Positions 10,548 to 21,889 of a DNA stretch of 64,000 nt are shown piece by piece. Under the pieces are notes generated by a model. It was not told the origin of the DNA and did no database searches. It worked only from the letters and a program-made list of their open reading frames with translations. The translations under genes were made by a program, and so were the position numbers. This stretch comes from Favolaschia claudopus (lineage: Eukaryota; Basidiomycota; Agaricomycetes; Agaricales; Mycenaceae). The stretch spans positions 620,001 to 684,000 of the forward strand of contig JAWWNJ010000010.1 of the NCBI GenBank assembly GCA_037176885.1, written 5' to 3'. Each line of letters begins with the position of its first letter. The first letter of the stretch is position 1.

Positions 10548-12512
10548 TCACAGGCCGGGAGAATTGATTGAAATGGTACCAGACGCAGCCCAATTCAACT
10601 CACCCAAGATTCTCCCCGTCTTTCCTCTTGCCATACTCAAATATTCGGACAGACGGGCAATATCTTTTGCATTCAGAAAATATATTTCATCAGTAATCAA
10701 AGTCTCCAGCGGTTTGGATCGATCCTCTAAGGCTTGGCGGGTCCGGGGCATGGACTTCATTTTTGCAGGTGACATTCGTAAACATGCTTCGGCATGAATT
10801 GTTCGACCTCCAATATCATTCGCAACAACACCGGTTGGCGCCGTTAGCTGTATTCGTTCGGAACGGCCAGTAAGTTCATAAAACTCTGTCCATGCCTTGA
10901 ATATAACTGACTTTCCTGTCCCGCCAGGCCCGGTACAAAGCAAAGTCAAGGGCGGTTCCTTTATTTTCGTGTGTAATTCACGTCCAATTTTATCTGCAAG
11001 TAGCAGGAATGCCCTGGCTTGCTCATCGTTCAATGTATGTTTCTTTATCAGTACAACACAAAGTTTTTGATAAGGAAGCAAGGAAGTCCATCCGGAACCT
11101 GAGGACTTTGAATTGACCCCTCGCTGAATACGCTCTACAATTTGTTTTGCTCGCTTTGCCTCTTCCGCCAGCGTCGTGGTGAGTGCATGAGGAATCTCGT
11201 CTGATTTTTCACGTACATGGATCGGGATGAGGTTACTCTGTTCACCTGCTTCCAGTCGTCTCTGAATAATGCTACGCTTTTCTGCCAACAGTGCTTTACT
11301 TGCAATATCAGCTCTCTCTTTGTCGGTTTCATCTCCAACACTGACCTTTCCTACAAATTTTAGATTCGAAACACTCGTTGAAATTTTGGGGGTTGAGTAA
11401 AAGCCCAGCTCTTCGGCCTGCGCAACGATTGCCTGTGCATCACGGGTAGCCGGAGTGTTCTTGCCAAAATTCACAAAGTCGCTAGGATCAAATGTATCGG
11501 GGTCAGTTGTGGCCTGCATTGCATTTTCCCAGATTGGATCAAATCCATCCTCATCATCGCCCTCAAGAGCAATACCTCGTTCTTGCGCACTGCTGAACAT
11601 TGCAGCTACTCGTTTCCCACGTCTTGCGGCAAAGTCAAACTTCGCATCTCGAGTTTGGTATGTTAACTGCATATTTCGAGTAATCTGCTGATGGGAAGGT
11701 GAAAGTGTTGGCTTGAACTGTTCAAATTCGTCTTCCCATGTCAAGTGTGATGGCTTAACAGGAGATAGTTTGTCGGTAGACCATGGTCTGAACAAGGTGA
11801 GAATTACAACAGCGTACTTCAATCTATCCGGCTCAAAGTCATTTCTTGGAATCCGATAACCCATCAATACTGGGATAATCGGCTGGTCAAGCTTCTTCAA
11901 GCAGTGTGTGGTGTACTCCGGATGCCCCGGTTTGAAATCCAGGTATGTCTTTCGCTGTGTGCGAGAGGTTGGCTTCTTCTCCTTCACATAATTCCTCATT
12001 ATGTCCCAGACGCTGAGGGATTGAAGCTCTGGAGGTCGATAAAATATATCGTTGAACAATTTGGACCGCTTTCGGTCTTCCTCATTTTCTCGGCTATCTA
12101 CTGTCAATTCGCTCTCGAGACTCTCTAACGAAAGAATGACTAGATTATCGTCCTCATCCTCTGGAATGACTAAGCGCTGGGCTTCTATGTCTTCAGCGAG
12201 CACACTAGAATTCTCATCCTCCGAGGGACTTGATGCGGTAACAAAGACATCTCGTGCAATGTCTCGTAACACGGAAGACCACCAGTACTCATGGAAAACA
12301 TCGGAAACATAATGATTTTTCCGACCCAGGAGAAAGCTTGCTGTTTGCTGCCCGCTGAGTTCTCGTTTCCCAACCAACATATTTACTGTTTTAACCATCA
12401 TGAGCCGACTCATTTCCGATCTGTCAGTGTTGCCATCGATGTCTACCGGAGGCTTGTCCTGCAATATCTTGATTGAGGCGCATAGCGCTGAGAATACGAC
12501 AGAGGTATCCAA
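10548..12512 (-). pseudogene. Helitron PIF1-type helicase, N-terminal two thirds
   Basis: After the linker (LMMVKTVNMLVGKRELSGQQ, FHEYWWSS) the helicase begins. Walker A is TGPGGTGKS with APTGVVANDIGGRTIHA behind it. The Walker B-like strand is LETLITDEIYFLNAKDIARL. At ...RILGELNWAAS the frame degenerates: the sequence corresponding to the GDFxQxPPV block is seen only in another frame (YHFNQFSRPV). A frameshift therefore sits next to the break at about 10,578. Confidence 0.85.
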
Positions 12513-12521
12513 TTGCAGCTT

Positions 12522-13041
12522 CTAATTTAACATGTATTCAATCAAGGCCATACTCACTGTGCCGGAAGCAATCTGTTTGAGATCGGTATTACACCCCAAG
12601 CACAAGGTCACTGTAGGATTGTGACCGTTTAAATTTTCATTCTCACATCGAATAACGAGATCACCGTCCTCGTCGAAATGTGTTTCCGTAACCAATGGTC
12701 TGGGTAGTTCAAACCGGCAATATTTATCTGGATCTGCTAAAAACCGTATTCTCTGTGGTATGTGCTTAAAACAGGTCGCATTATGCCCATGAACGAGGCC
12801 AGTGTTCACACAAAGATCACGGTGATACTGACCCCGTTTCTCCGCATAGTCTGGAGACTCCGGGTTTATGGGGCGACTCAACACAGGAAGTTTCTGTGGC
12901 ATGCCTTCGACTGGAGTATATTCCACAGTTCCAGGAGCAAAACTTTGGCAGATAATATCATCGTACCAAGCAGTAAGTTTTCGCTTGAATTCTGGGTCTG
13001 CGTTCATTCTTTCCTTCATATCAATAGGGGAAGCAGGAGCG
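12522..13041 (-). pseudogene. Helitron Rep C-terminal segment ending at a premature TAG
   Basis: The segment runs APASPIDMKERMNADPEF ... TAWYDDIICQSFAPGTVEYT ... HGHNATCFKHIPQRIRFLAD ... TVTLCLGCNTDLKQIASG ... SMALIEYMLN and then TAG (12522-12524). The frame continues without a shift as KLQLDTSVVFSALCASIKIL, where intact Helitrons read on (the DYITK...SLK region). TAG therefore replaces a sense codon. An alternative intron is unlikely because no reading gap is needed. Confidence 0.8.
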
Positions 13042-13047
13042 CCTCGA

Positions 13048-14085
13048 TATGGCGGTTAAAGTGCACATTTAATAATTCCCCCCAAGTATACGAAACTTTT
13101 GCCAATCCCCCTATAAATGGGGTGCTTGGTACACTCCCCCCCAAAGAAGACACCTTCGAAATCGACGGGATTATTTGGGGGGAAAATTCCAATTCCCCCC
13201 AAATACAAAGTCGAACTTTCCCCCCAAATAAACTCCCAAGTTCCAACTTTCATTTTTTGACCCAACTCCCGTGATTTGAAAGTCTCACTCTTGGTGAGTA
13301 CCCTGCTTAGTCTCACTACTCTGTCCTTCGTTGGTTTCACGGTCATTTTGACCATCAGTACAAACTCGGCACTCTCCGAGGTCCGAGTCGGCCTTGTCCG
13401 GCATCTCTGTTAGCCCTCAGTATAATCGTTGCAGCTTTCGTGCTCGAGTCTCTGCGTGTCTGGTAGCTATGAGCTCTGAAGACCTCCTGTATTTTCTAGG
13501 TCTGCCAATTGGCAAGTTGCCCAAGCCTTGAACCTAGAAGTAAGACTCAATTCGACCCGACAATAAGTGCCATCAAAATCAGCTTCGCTCATCTCGGATA
13601 GAGTACTTTTCGGCCCAATTCCGCTGGTCTGCTCATTAGCTACGCTCCAGGTCGTGGTCTGTCTAATCAGCTCTCGAAGAATGAAAGCTGTCATGATTAT
13701 ACTGAGGTTCAACAGAGATGCCGGAGAATGCCGACCTACCTCGGAGCCGACGGAGCGTGCCGAGCGGTACTGATGGCCAAAAAACCTATAATTTGCGTTT
13801 GAACAAAGGACAGAGTCGGCGTGAGACTAAGCAGGGTACTTACTGAGAGTGAAAACCTTGAATTGAGAGTGTTAGGTCCAACAATGAAAATTGGAAGTTT
13901 ATATTTGGGGGGAACTTTCAACTTTGTATTTGGGGGGAAGTTTCGAAATTTCCCCCCAAATAAACTCGGCGACATCGGTCGTGTCTTTTGGGGGCAATCA
14001 CGTCAAAACCCCCATTTATAAGGGGGATGGGCCAAAAAGTCATATATATGGGGGGAATTAATAAAAGTGCACTTTAACCGCCATA
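13048..14085. mobile_element. 1,038-base foldback transposon (long inverted arms) inside the Helitron Rep gene
   Basis: The termini TATGGCGGTTAAAGTGCAC and, inverted, GTGCACTTTAACCGCCATA frame arms of about 290 bases each. Both arms carry several TTTGGGGGGAA or TTCCCCCCAAA blocks and a shared GTGAGACTAAGCAGGGTAC. The target duplication is CCTCGA (13042-13047 and 14086-14091). Deleting the element and one CCTCGA restores the Helitron frame exactly. No transposase frame is present, so it is non-autonomous. Confidence 0.9.
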
Positions 14086-14091
14086 CCTCGA

Positions 14092-14798
14092 AGCCACAAC
14101 AGGAAATGTAAATGAAGGGACCCTCTCACTTGAGCCTCAACTACTGCATACCATCCAGCTACCTCACCAAGCACACCAATTTTCGAGGCTCGATCGGTTC
14201 CCAGAATAATCTCCAGAAATTTGGTAATCATGAGGTGAAAAAACTGAGCACCGGCTACCGGATTTTCAGCCAACGCTTTTGCCCGAGCACTTCCTTCCTT
14301 ATTCGCTCCATCTAGTGCACTAAATACTGTGTCCAAATCCACTTCTCGTCCAGCTAGCAACTGGGCAATTGGAATGTGAGCATCTGCGGGGTTCACAGTT
14401 CCGAATATATGGGGTAGTCCGTCACACACGACTTTACCCTTTGCTTGTTGCTTCATAATGTTGACATCACCGACCGATCCAGGGATATGGTCAGAGACAT
14501 AGTTCAAGTACTTCATCAGCTGTGCGGCGGCTTTCTCCCCTTCCGATTCCGGTTTTGCAAAAGGATTGTTGTCGAGCTTTGACTTGTACGTCTCCATAGA
14601 TTTATTGTCAACTTTTGGGATCAATTCTTGAATCACAGGAAACCAGGAGCGATTTACAGCAAGGCGGGACTTGAATGATGTCTGACGTCGTTGGATGATA
14701 TTACTCATCACAAATATGAAGGATTTGTGAACTTGGAATCGGCGGTCTGCGAGAGCAAGTAAATGCTGGATATGTGGCAAAGTGTCGACTTGATGATA
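14092..14798 (-). pseudogene. Helitron Rep segment with HUH motif
   Basis: This segment lies between the two insertions. It begins YHQVDTLPHIQHLLALADRR, continues with FVMSNIIQRRQTSFKSRLAV and GKVVCDGLPHIFGTVNPADA, and ends with the Rep catalytic motif SLHLHFLLWLRG at the border of the foldback element. The two histidines of the HUH motif bind the metal for nicking. Removing the foldback element with one CCTCGA copy continues this as LRGAPASPIDMKERM in frame. Confidence 0.85.
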
Positions 14799-14807
14799 AT
14801 CAAAGTC

Positions 14808-16115
14808 GGATTAATCTATTGAGAAACCCGGCTTCTGGAGAAACCCCTGCCGTAATTGCGAAAATTATTCGGCACCCGGGTTTCCCCAGAAACCCCGTTT
14901 CGCGGCCTCGTCGGCATGGGCGACGGGAACTGATGCGGGATCATTTCACGATGCTGGGTGGTTTCCTGTGGTTTCGCACAGTCGTGTGAGTGGAAAACCA
15001 AGCACCAAATTGCCATGGGCATAGTGGTGCTGAGCATCTACACAGTTATGAGACATAGTACTCTAACCCCTCTCACTTAAAATTGTTCTCCAAATATATT
15101 TGACGACCTTGTCGCGGTCACATGACTTCACAACCACTTTCTCCCCGTCCTCCCGCACGCCAACGAGGCAAGTCTGATTTATTGCAAGCATACCGGTAGA
15201 CAGCTCGATGTAATCGTAATCTGTACAGCAGTTTCTGCGAAAATATAGCGAGGTTTCATCGTCTTGAGCACCAATGTTTCAAATTACTTAGTACTTACCT
15301 TGTTGGACTCGAGTTCGAAGTGAAAATTCGTCCACCAAATATAATGACATATACTCAGTAGCAGCACATGTAAGTATGTAAGGAAGAGAGACTAATTCTG
15401 GCTACTAGGGCACTTAGAACGATTATGACCTTCCTTGTGACAAAGTGTACTTACACTTGTATCGACGCCCAGCCTTTGACTGCAAAGGAATTATAGCCAC
15501 ACTATCGGAAGGTGGCCGCCGGAATAGCCTTCGCGCGCATTGATGAGTCTTGCTGTTCGCGGACGGCCTTTGTGTCGAATAACTGGTGGATCGAGAATCT
15601 GGTTTTCACGGGCCTCCTGTTGGTTTTTTTTGGCTACACAGCGCTTCCTGTCAGTTCTGCAGATGACAATGATACTTTCTCAAGACTTACTGTAACTCGT
15701 TCAAGCTCCGAACAAGCTCATCGAGCTGCTCAGCCGTCTGAATCCCGGTAAGCAGCGGCGAATGGCGGTTTGAACACTGTTATGAAAAACATCTCGTACG
15801 AGAAGTCGATGACTGTGCCAAGACAAATCCGAGAGCAGACCCAGTTTGAACAAAGCTTGATTAGAGGATGAAAGACAATAGAACAACCAGCAGCTAACCA
15901 GTGAGACGGACCCGAGTGAGCGCGTCGCGGATCTGAGAAACGGAAGCCCAATACGTACGCAAACGGCTTGATTGATTTGTGATTGTATCAGTATTTCTGC
16001 CGGAATGCCGACAGCGTAAAATATTTGTTCGCGGGGTTTCTCAATAGCCAATTTCTGGGGCTTCCCTGATTGGAGGGGCTTCTCCGGGAAACCGGGTTTC
16101 CCAATAGATTAATCC
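14808..16115. mobile_element. 1,308-base non-autonomous element with 9-base target duplication (Mutator-like)
   Basis: The termini GGATTAATCTATTG(A/G)GAAAC pair as inverted repeats of roughly 35-40 bases. The target duplication ATCAAAGTC is found at 14799-14807 and 16116-16124. Removing the element and one duplication joins the Helitron frame as VDFDYHQVDT. Duplications of 8-11 bases suggest the Mutator-like superfamily, though the short inverted repeats make the class uncertain. Only short frames without known motifs lie inside. Confidence 0.85.
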
Positions 16116-16124
16116 ATCAAAGTC

Positions 16125-18513
16125 AACCGACAATCTAACATTGTTATTGTCGACCATTCCAACGCCGTATGGGAACAGAGTAGGCCAGAGCAATCCGAAC
16201 ACACGGGGATTCTTTGAGGTATGTAAAGGGGTACTTCCGGATGGGAACTTGGTAAATTCTGCTTGTTTATTTTTGAGTCGCTGGAGTGCCTCAAGCTTGC
16301 GCTGTTGATACGTTGACTGAAGGCTATCTGCATCTACAAGTGTAGTGGAAGTCAGTTCGAAGGTGTTCGGCGAATCAAAAAGCTCGGTGTTGGCTTGTTC
16401 GGTATAAGATGACCCTTGATTAGCTGCTGAGTTTGTACGGAGAAATTCGTTGACAGCCAACGGACAGTCATAATCTGGGTACTCTTCCAAGTTCGTGAGA
16501 ACTGCATCCTTCTGAAGATCGGCATACATTGGATTGTTTTGCATGAGCCAAAATAGAGCCTGTTTGATTCGCTCGCGTCGGACAAGTAACGGGGTTCGTC
16601 TCAGCATATCGAGGGTTACCTCTGCATCAGGTGAGCCTACGAGAATAACACAAACTTCGTCTCTGAGTTTGAAAAGCGGGACCGGCATCGCACTTACAAA
16701 TGAACTGGTATCCTGCGGTAATATGCATACATTTCCACGGGCTGCAAGTTGACCAGTTGGACCAACAGATATTTTATACATACATTTTGTCGCACGTGCT
16801 CTAGCAATGCATTGTTCTTCAAGAAAGGTCAAATCCTGGAGTTCAGGTGGCACTTCTCCTATCCAGAGACCGTTGGCGTAGCTTCGTAGAGGGATGGTCT
16901 GAAATTTATTGTGGGTAACCGACAAATTGCATAGATGGCACAAAGCATAAATTGACCCGTCAATCAAAGATGAAGACTTGAATGATTCGATACACGGTTG
17001 GGAACACACATCACGTAGATTCTGAACTGCACGCTCCAGGAGAGAAATATCAAGATCATTAACAGACCTCATTTTGACATCAACAGCATATTCGAGCTTT
17101 CCACAAAAAGAGCACTCATATCGCTTAAGCGATTTGTTATCTGTGCTTTCTCGGAATTCGCTCACAATCTTGTCCTTCTCACTTTGAGAAAGCATAATAG
17201 GAAATTCTGTGTGAGGCGTAGAACTTTCAGCGGATGTACGCGCACGCTTGTTAGATTCAGACACAAGATCATCGACGGGCTTCTGTTTCCTTTTGATAGA
17301 ACCAAGTCGAAGGTTGAGGATCAGCGCGCTTTCCTGAAATGCTGCTGGAGGAAGTATCAAAGAGGATGTAATGCCTGCCTGCATGGCTTCAGATTTGAGA
17401 ATGAGACAGGCTGACGTGCACTGGTGGCGTTCAAAATCTGCACGCAAAGTAGCAGCATTTTTCTGCTTCCCGTCAACCTTCCGAGACATATTCTGATGGC
17501 GTGGAACCATATTCTTCAAGATGTTAACAGTGCACTTCGAAGTGACGACAAGGTGGTGTACAACAGATTGCTTTTCCTCGTTTCCGAGTCTCAAGTATGG
17601 ATCGGGATCCGTTCGGGTAGATGAATCCGGAATATGTTTCGATGATTCAATATTATTATTATCAAGTTCGACCTGACGCGCAGGCGGTTCAAGTAATTCG
17701 ACCCGAAGCTCGGGCAATTTATTCTGTTCGACCTGACGAGCAGGCATTTTATTTTGTTCGACCTGAAGCACAGGCATTTCTAATTCTGGTATTTCGGCAT
17801 GATGCACATGCCTGGCGTGAAGCACACGCGCGCTGAGAGCCGAAGCCCCGACGGAGGTCTGAGAAGTGGAGGCGGAGCTCCCAGATGGATGATCTAAGAC
17901 AACAATAGATCAGCAATCAGATGCAAATGCGAGAGGGAAAGCGAACGGGGCAAGAATGGGGGGATTTTTTTGGCCAACAAGTCGTATTGTGTCCGATGGA
18001 CTGGAGGTCAAACGGCACGGAACAGAACCAACAAAATGATGTTTCTGTCGGGCCTCTCCTTACTCACGGTTCGGGCAGACATCCATCCCAGACCCCAAAA
18101 TATAGGTGGTAGTGTAAGAAACAAAACTTACCTCGAGGAGCACAAGATCGGTTGAAAGTAGCCTCATACGTCTCGGGAGAAAACTGAATGCTTCCTGACG
18201 ACGCTGCAGCTCGGCAAAGTGCCGACCAGTCCAAGCCCAGCTCTATGTCCGCAGCAAGGGGATTCGTGGAATAGACAGTGAAGGGGTCAAGTGCGAACGG
18301 CGTGGGCGAGGCGGATACTGTGATTGAGACGAAAAGGGGCACATTGGAAGAAGATTTGAGCCCCAGAGAGTAGGCAAAGTGCGAGGAGATTCGAGAATGA
18401 GGATGATTCGAGTGCAGAGCAATTGCGGAACGGCCGTTCACAGTGTACATGATGCAGTGGAAGGCGAATAGTCGTCCGACGTGAGGGTTGTGGACAAGAT
18501 GCAAAAAACTCAC
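16125..18513 (-). pseudogene. Helitron N-terminal exons, with DUF6570 region
   Basis: Exon 1 runs from upstream of about 18450 to 18132 and exon 2 from 17893 to 16125. The GTAAGT...TTAG intron joins ...SCAPR to DHPSGSSAS in frame. Exon 1 holds RISSHFAYSLGLKSS and ADIELGLDWSALCR. Exon 2 begins with four 10-residue repeats of the type MPARQVEQNK, then a cysteine-bearing segment (YECSFCGK). The DUF6570-like region follows: SYANGLWIGEVPPELQDLTF, CIARARATKCMYKISVGPTG, PLLVRRERIKQALFWLMQNN. NPRVFGLLWPTLFPYGVG leads into the Helitron N domain. The frame then runs into the insertion at 16115. The start codon is not fixed: the frame is open upstream to about 18513 with only a GTG there, and ATG codons occur at about 18450 and 18529. 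Confidence 0.75.
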
Positions 18514-18860
18514 ACGGCATGTCAGTCAAGTGTCACATCATCGTCTCGGCAGGAACGAGCACGGAGAGCGGACCGTTATCCGTGAAGTGGACTGAAATCC
18601 GTTGCGCTGCACTGCACACTGAACACCGAATTGTATCGTACGATCCAACTTGCTCAAACAAGCAGGGCTGCTACGGCCTGCAAGAGAAGAGGAAATCAGG
18701 AAATTCAGGTTGTCGAAGAACCCCTGATCGCAACCTGATCGACAACGATGTTATTGAAGCAAGTGCCTCTAATGGGAAAACTTGCAGGCTGCGTAGAAAC
18801 GAATGAAAAATCCGCAATGTATTATTCTACGAACTAGATTTACAGATTTACGATGCGCTA

Positions 18861-21800
18861 TGGTGCACATCGCCAAAACACCACCAAATAGGAACGAAAT
18901 TTATAGCACTTGACTACAACCTCCCTGGGTCTGATCCTCTGGCCAAAAGACTCCGATTAGATACTAGACTAAACCCTCTAGAGGGATTTCTCATCCGCTC
19001 AAAACTCATAATGAATATCTTTTTCTCGAGACGAATTTGAGACATCAGTGATGCGATCATTATATCAGTCACGTGTAATTACGAAATACGACGCGTTCGC
19101 GCTCTAATTAATCCATTGCCCGTCCTATACGTTCTCCAACCCTTCTGTGTGACTTGAATTGACGTGAGCTAAATTTCTTTACCTGAAGTTGAGCATTCTT
19201 GCAGTCCAATCCTTCACGATAAGCATCCAACCACCTGTATGTCCGTCGTTCCCACTTCCGGATGGTCATCAAGGGAACGGAACGCAATGCATCGTCCATC
19301 CGCCCACGAAGGCCCTCGAAGGTGTAATCACAGTGTTCCCGAAGATATTTCTTCACTGCACCCCAGAAGAATTCGATGAAATTGAGTTCGCAATGGTATT
19401 TCGGAAGGAAAAGGCACCGGTGACCCAGTTCTTCAATTGTTTCTTGAACGAGGGATTTTTGCTCCAGAAAATCAGGCTGGTGGGAAAGAATTGCCCGGCC
19501 ACAACAAAGATGAGTTCCATCACACGCCCCAGTGTCACATTTCATCTTGAGTTTTGAGTGGAAAAGGCCGCGCTCCTCGAGCACAAGTTTCATTCCCTTC
19601 GCCTCTCCGCTTGGCAGAACCATTTTCTGCACAATCTTGAGTCCATTTTTCCAAAACCAGCCATCACGCAGCATGGCCTGCTTCCCTCCCGAACGCCAAT
19701 TCATTCGAGAGGCAAGCAGAGCATCGACGGCATATGCACAGTGGCCGTTGGAGTTGTCAATCAAGAAACACGCCCGATAAATGTTACGGTCATGCAATTT
19801 CTCGAAGGCCGGTATTATCCGGTCCCTCAACTGAAGGTGAAGATCATTGAGAGAAGGAAAGACGAGCCATAAGTTGCAACATACCTGTTTGATAAACTGT
19901 GGGCCATCCCAGAACCCGTCATAATTTTTGCCATATTCAATTTGCTCTCCACCGTCAACGATGTGTCCGACAGTGGAACAAATCACATCACTCCGATGGA
20001 TGCCCCGACCAACGCCTTTTTTGCGAATTGGATTCTCGCCCTGCATAATCCACTTCCACTTGTCGCCGTCATTTGCCTGCGCTGTCATTTCGTCTTGGGC
20101 AGTTAACACAAGCCAATATTGACCCGGTGGAAGCGATCCTTTGTCCTTCTGGAGTTCCAAATTGTCTGATTGGTATTCCACCAAGTACGGGCGCACGGCA
20201 TCGAAGGCAGGAATGAATTCATTTTGACGATAGTCGACGACATCGGGTCGTTCATGCCCATCATAATAGAGCCCTTTCTTCACCTCGGTGTACTGGAAGC
20301 CTTGTTCATGAAGCCATCTGCGCGCAGTGTTCACCGAAATCCCCCGCGCAACTTTATACCCTATCCGAGGGAACAGCTCCAACTCCAAGTATTTTTTGAG
20401 GCCACGCGGCATTGCCTCATTCACCTCATTCTGAACAAACTTTTTCATCTCGTCCGTCACCAATTTCGCCTTGGAATACTCGACGAGCTTGTCCGGTTTC
20501 ATGGACCATTTGTTGGTTCGGAGATATCCCGCCAACTCTTCCCTTACTTCGGGGTCATTCAGCAGGGACCAGGTCTTTGCGTGTCGACCACGATCAGACT
20601 CTGGAAGGGTGCGTGATTCAATCCACTCCGCTGTCCACTCGCGAGCAAGACGAGAACCCCACGCCGCCGCAAACCCGTGTGTTTCCGCTGCCATAGCTGA
20701 TGCATCCATAAGCTTCCGCCCGTTGCGGACAACCAAATGCAAGGTGCTTTGAACAACACGCCCCCGCTGCTGCTGCAGCGGACTCTGGAATTGAGTCCGC
20801 TTCAAAGCGAGGTGCTTCTCGATAGCTGTCAGACCGTCGCTCATGTCCTTTTTCCGCTTCTCCTTCTTCAACTGCTTCTGTTCTCGGACCGACACGTCAA
20901 GTTTACGGCGTTTCTTCTTTGGGTGCGGCTCCTCCTCCTCATTCTCACTGTTCTCATCATCCCATTCATCGCTGAAATCAGGCTCTGAAGCTTCGTCGGA
21001 AAAATAGCCGTAAAGACTCGGAGGATTTTGCAATGCGGTATCATTAAATGGTGGTAACGAATGACACGAATACGAAGGTATGGACGCCGGAACATCACTG
21101 GGGAAGATCGAGGAAGCAGTGGGAGGTGGGATGATGGAGGAGGCTGATGGGAAGGACGGCAAAGAAGGTGGGGAAGGGAGGGAGGGAGACGGCGCGGATG
21201 CGAGTGGTGTGAAGAAAGAAGCAAAGCTTTTTGCTTGGGTGCTGCAGTGACATTGAGCGAAGCTCCAAAACGAATATAAAACGCACACACCTTGCTCTGG
21301 CTGTCGCAGACTCCGCCGCTCTTTCTCGCTCCTTCTGTGCTTGCTTGTACTTTGTGGACCTCGCCTGCCCATTATACCCGAGACTCCGCTTTGCCTCCGC
21401 CCTCTTCCAGTCCTTCTTGTCCATATCCAAGCGCAAACCCAGGAGTTCCCAGAGAGCCGTACGTCGAGATTCTTCCTGGGAGATACAATCCGCCAGCGCT
21501 GCCTCATCCAAGTTGAGGGCTGTGAGCTCGAGATCTGAGTCTGAATCGGAGTCTTCTGTCGAGAAAGAAGAGGGCAGCGCAGCTCCGGCAGAAGGACCGT
21601 CCGTTTCCCATTGGTCTTCTGAATCGGACAGGTAGTGATCCACACCGCCTGTCCATCGAGTTTCTTCTTGATATCGGGGATCCTCGGGTTCATATTCGAC
21701 AGTAAATGACGAGGAGTGGCGTCCTTGGCGGGCTCGAGCGGCTGCAGCGAGTACCTTGTGTCTCTTGCGACCCATTTCGACCGTACAGAGGTAGTATGTA

Positions 21801-21889
21801 ATGTGAAAATTTTGTCGCCGTCGATTTGAGACATCAATGATCGCATCAGTGATGGGACCAATTTGGTGGTGTTTTGGCGATGTGCACCA
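18861..21889 (-). mobile_element. Tc1/mariner-type DNA transposon, apparently complete
   Basis: Identical 29-base terminal inverted repeats (18861-18889 and 21861-21889), starting TGGTGCACATCGCCAAAACA, are flanked by TA on both sides (18859-18860 and 21890-21891). A TA target is the hallmark of the Tc1/mariner superfamily. A weaker subterminal repeat around GAGACATCA(G/A)TGAT occurs inside both ends. The single two-exon transposase gene inside is open. Confidence 0.93.
19108..21775 (-). CDS. Tc1/mariner-superfamily transposase (DDE_3-like)
   Basis: Two exons (21291-21775 and 19108-21241) joined over a 49-base GT-AG intron give 872 residues. The N-terminus MGRKRHKVLAAAARARQGRH is followed by acidic and Pro/Ser-rich regions and then a helical DNA-binding part (ARGISVNTARRWLHEQGF, helix-turn-helix-like). 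The catalytic core shows IRKKGVGRGIHRSDVICSTV, then FLIDNSNGHCAYAVDALL with a catalytic aspartate, and LPKYHCELNFIEFFWGAVKK with the glutamate, the latter like the LPPYSPDLNPIE block of IS630/Tc1 enzymes. A cysteine-rich insert (CDTGACDGTHLCC) is typical of this large basidiomycete lineage. The start ATG at 21775 is the first in frame and matches the usual beginning of the family. No lesion is seen, and the perfect terminal repeats also suggest recent activity. Confidence 0.9.

Larger units (their letters stand above)
8995..18513 (-). pseudogene. Helitron RepHel gene (rolling-circle transposase), disrupted
   Basis: Read on the minus strand, the parts come in the normal order: N-terminal region with DUF6570, Helitron-like N domain with the HUH Rep motif, Rep C-terminal part, and PIF1-type helicase. 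Helitrons transpose by rolling-circle replication using these two activities in one protein. At least four lesions are visible: a TAG at 12522-12524, a foldback insertion at 13048-14085, an insertion with a 9-base target duplication at 14808-16115, and a break in the helicase between 10090 and 10547. An intron at 17894-18131 joins the first two exons in frame. The element's 5' TC and 3' CTRR termini could not be placed with confidence. This copy cannot make a full protein. Confidence 0.9.

Noticed and set aside
14811..14816. ATTAAT-type sequence as the target duplication of the second Helitron insertion
   Set aside because: Using a 6-base duplication leaves a stop codon in the Helitron frame; the 9-base ATCAAAGTC gives an exact restoration.
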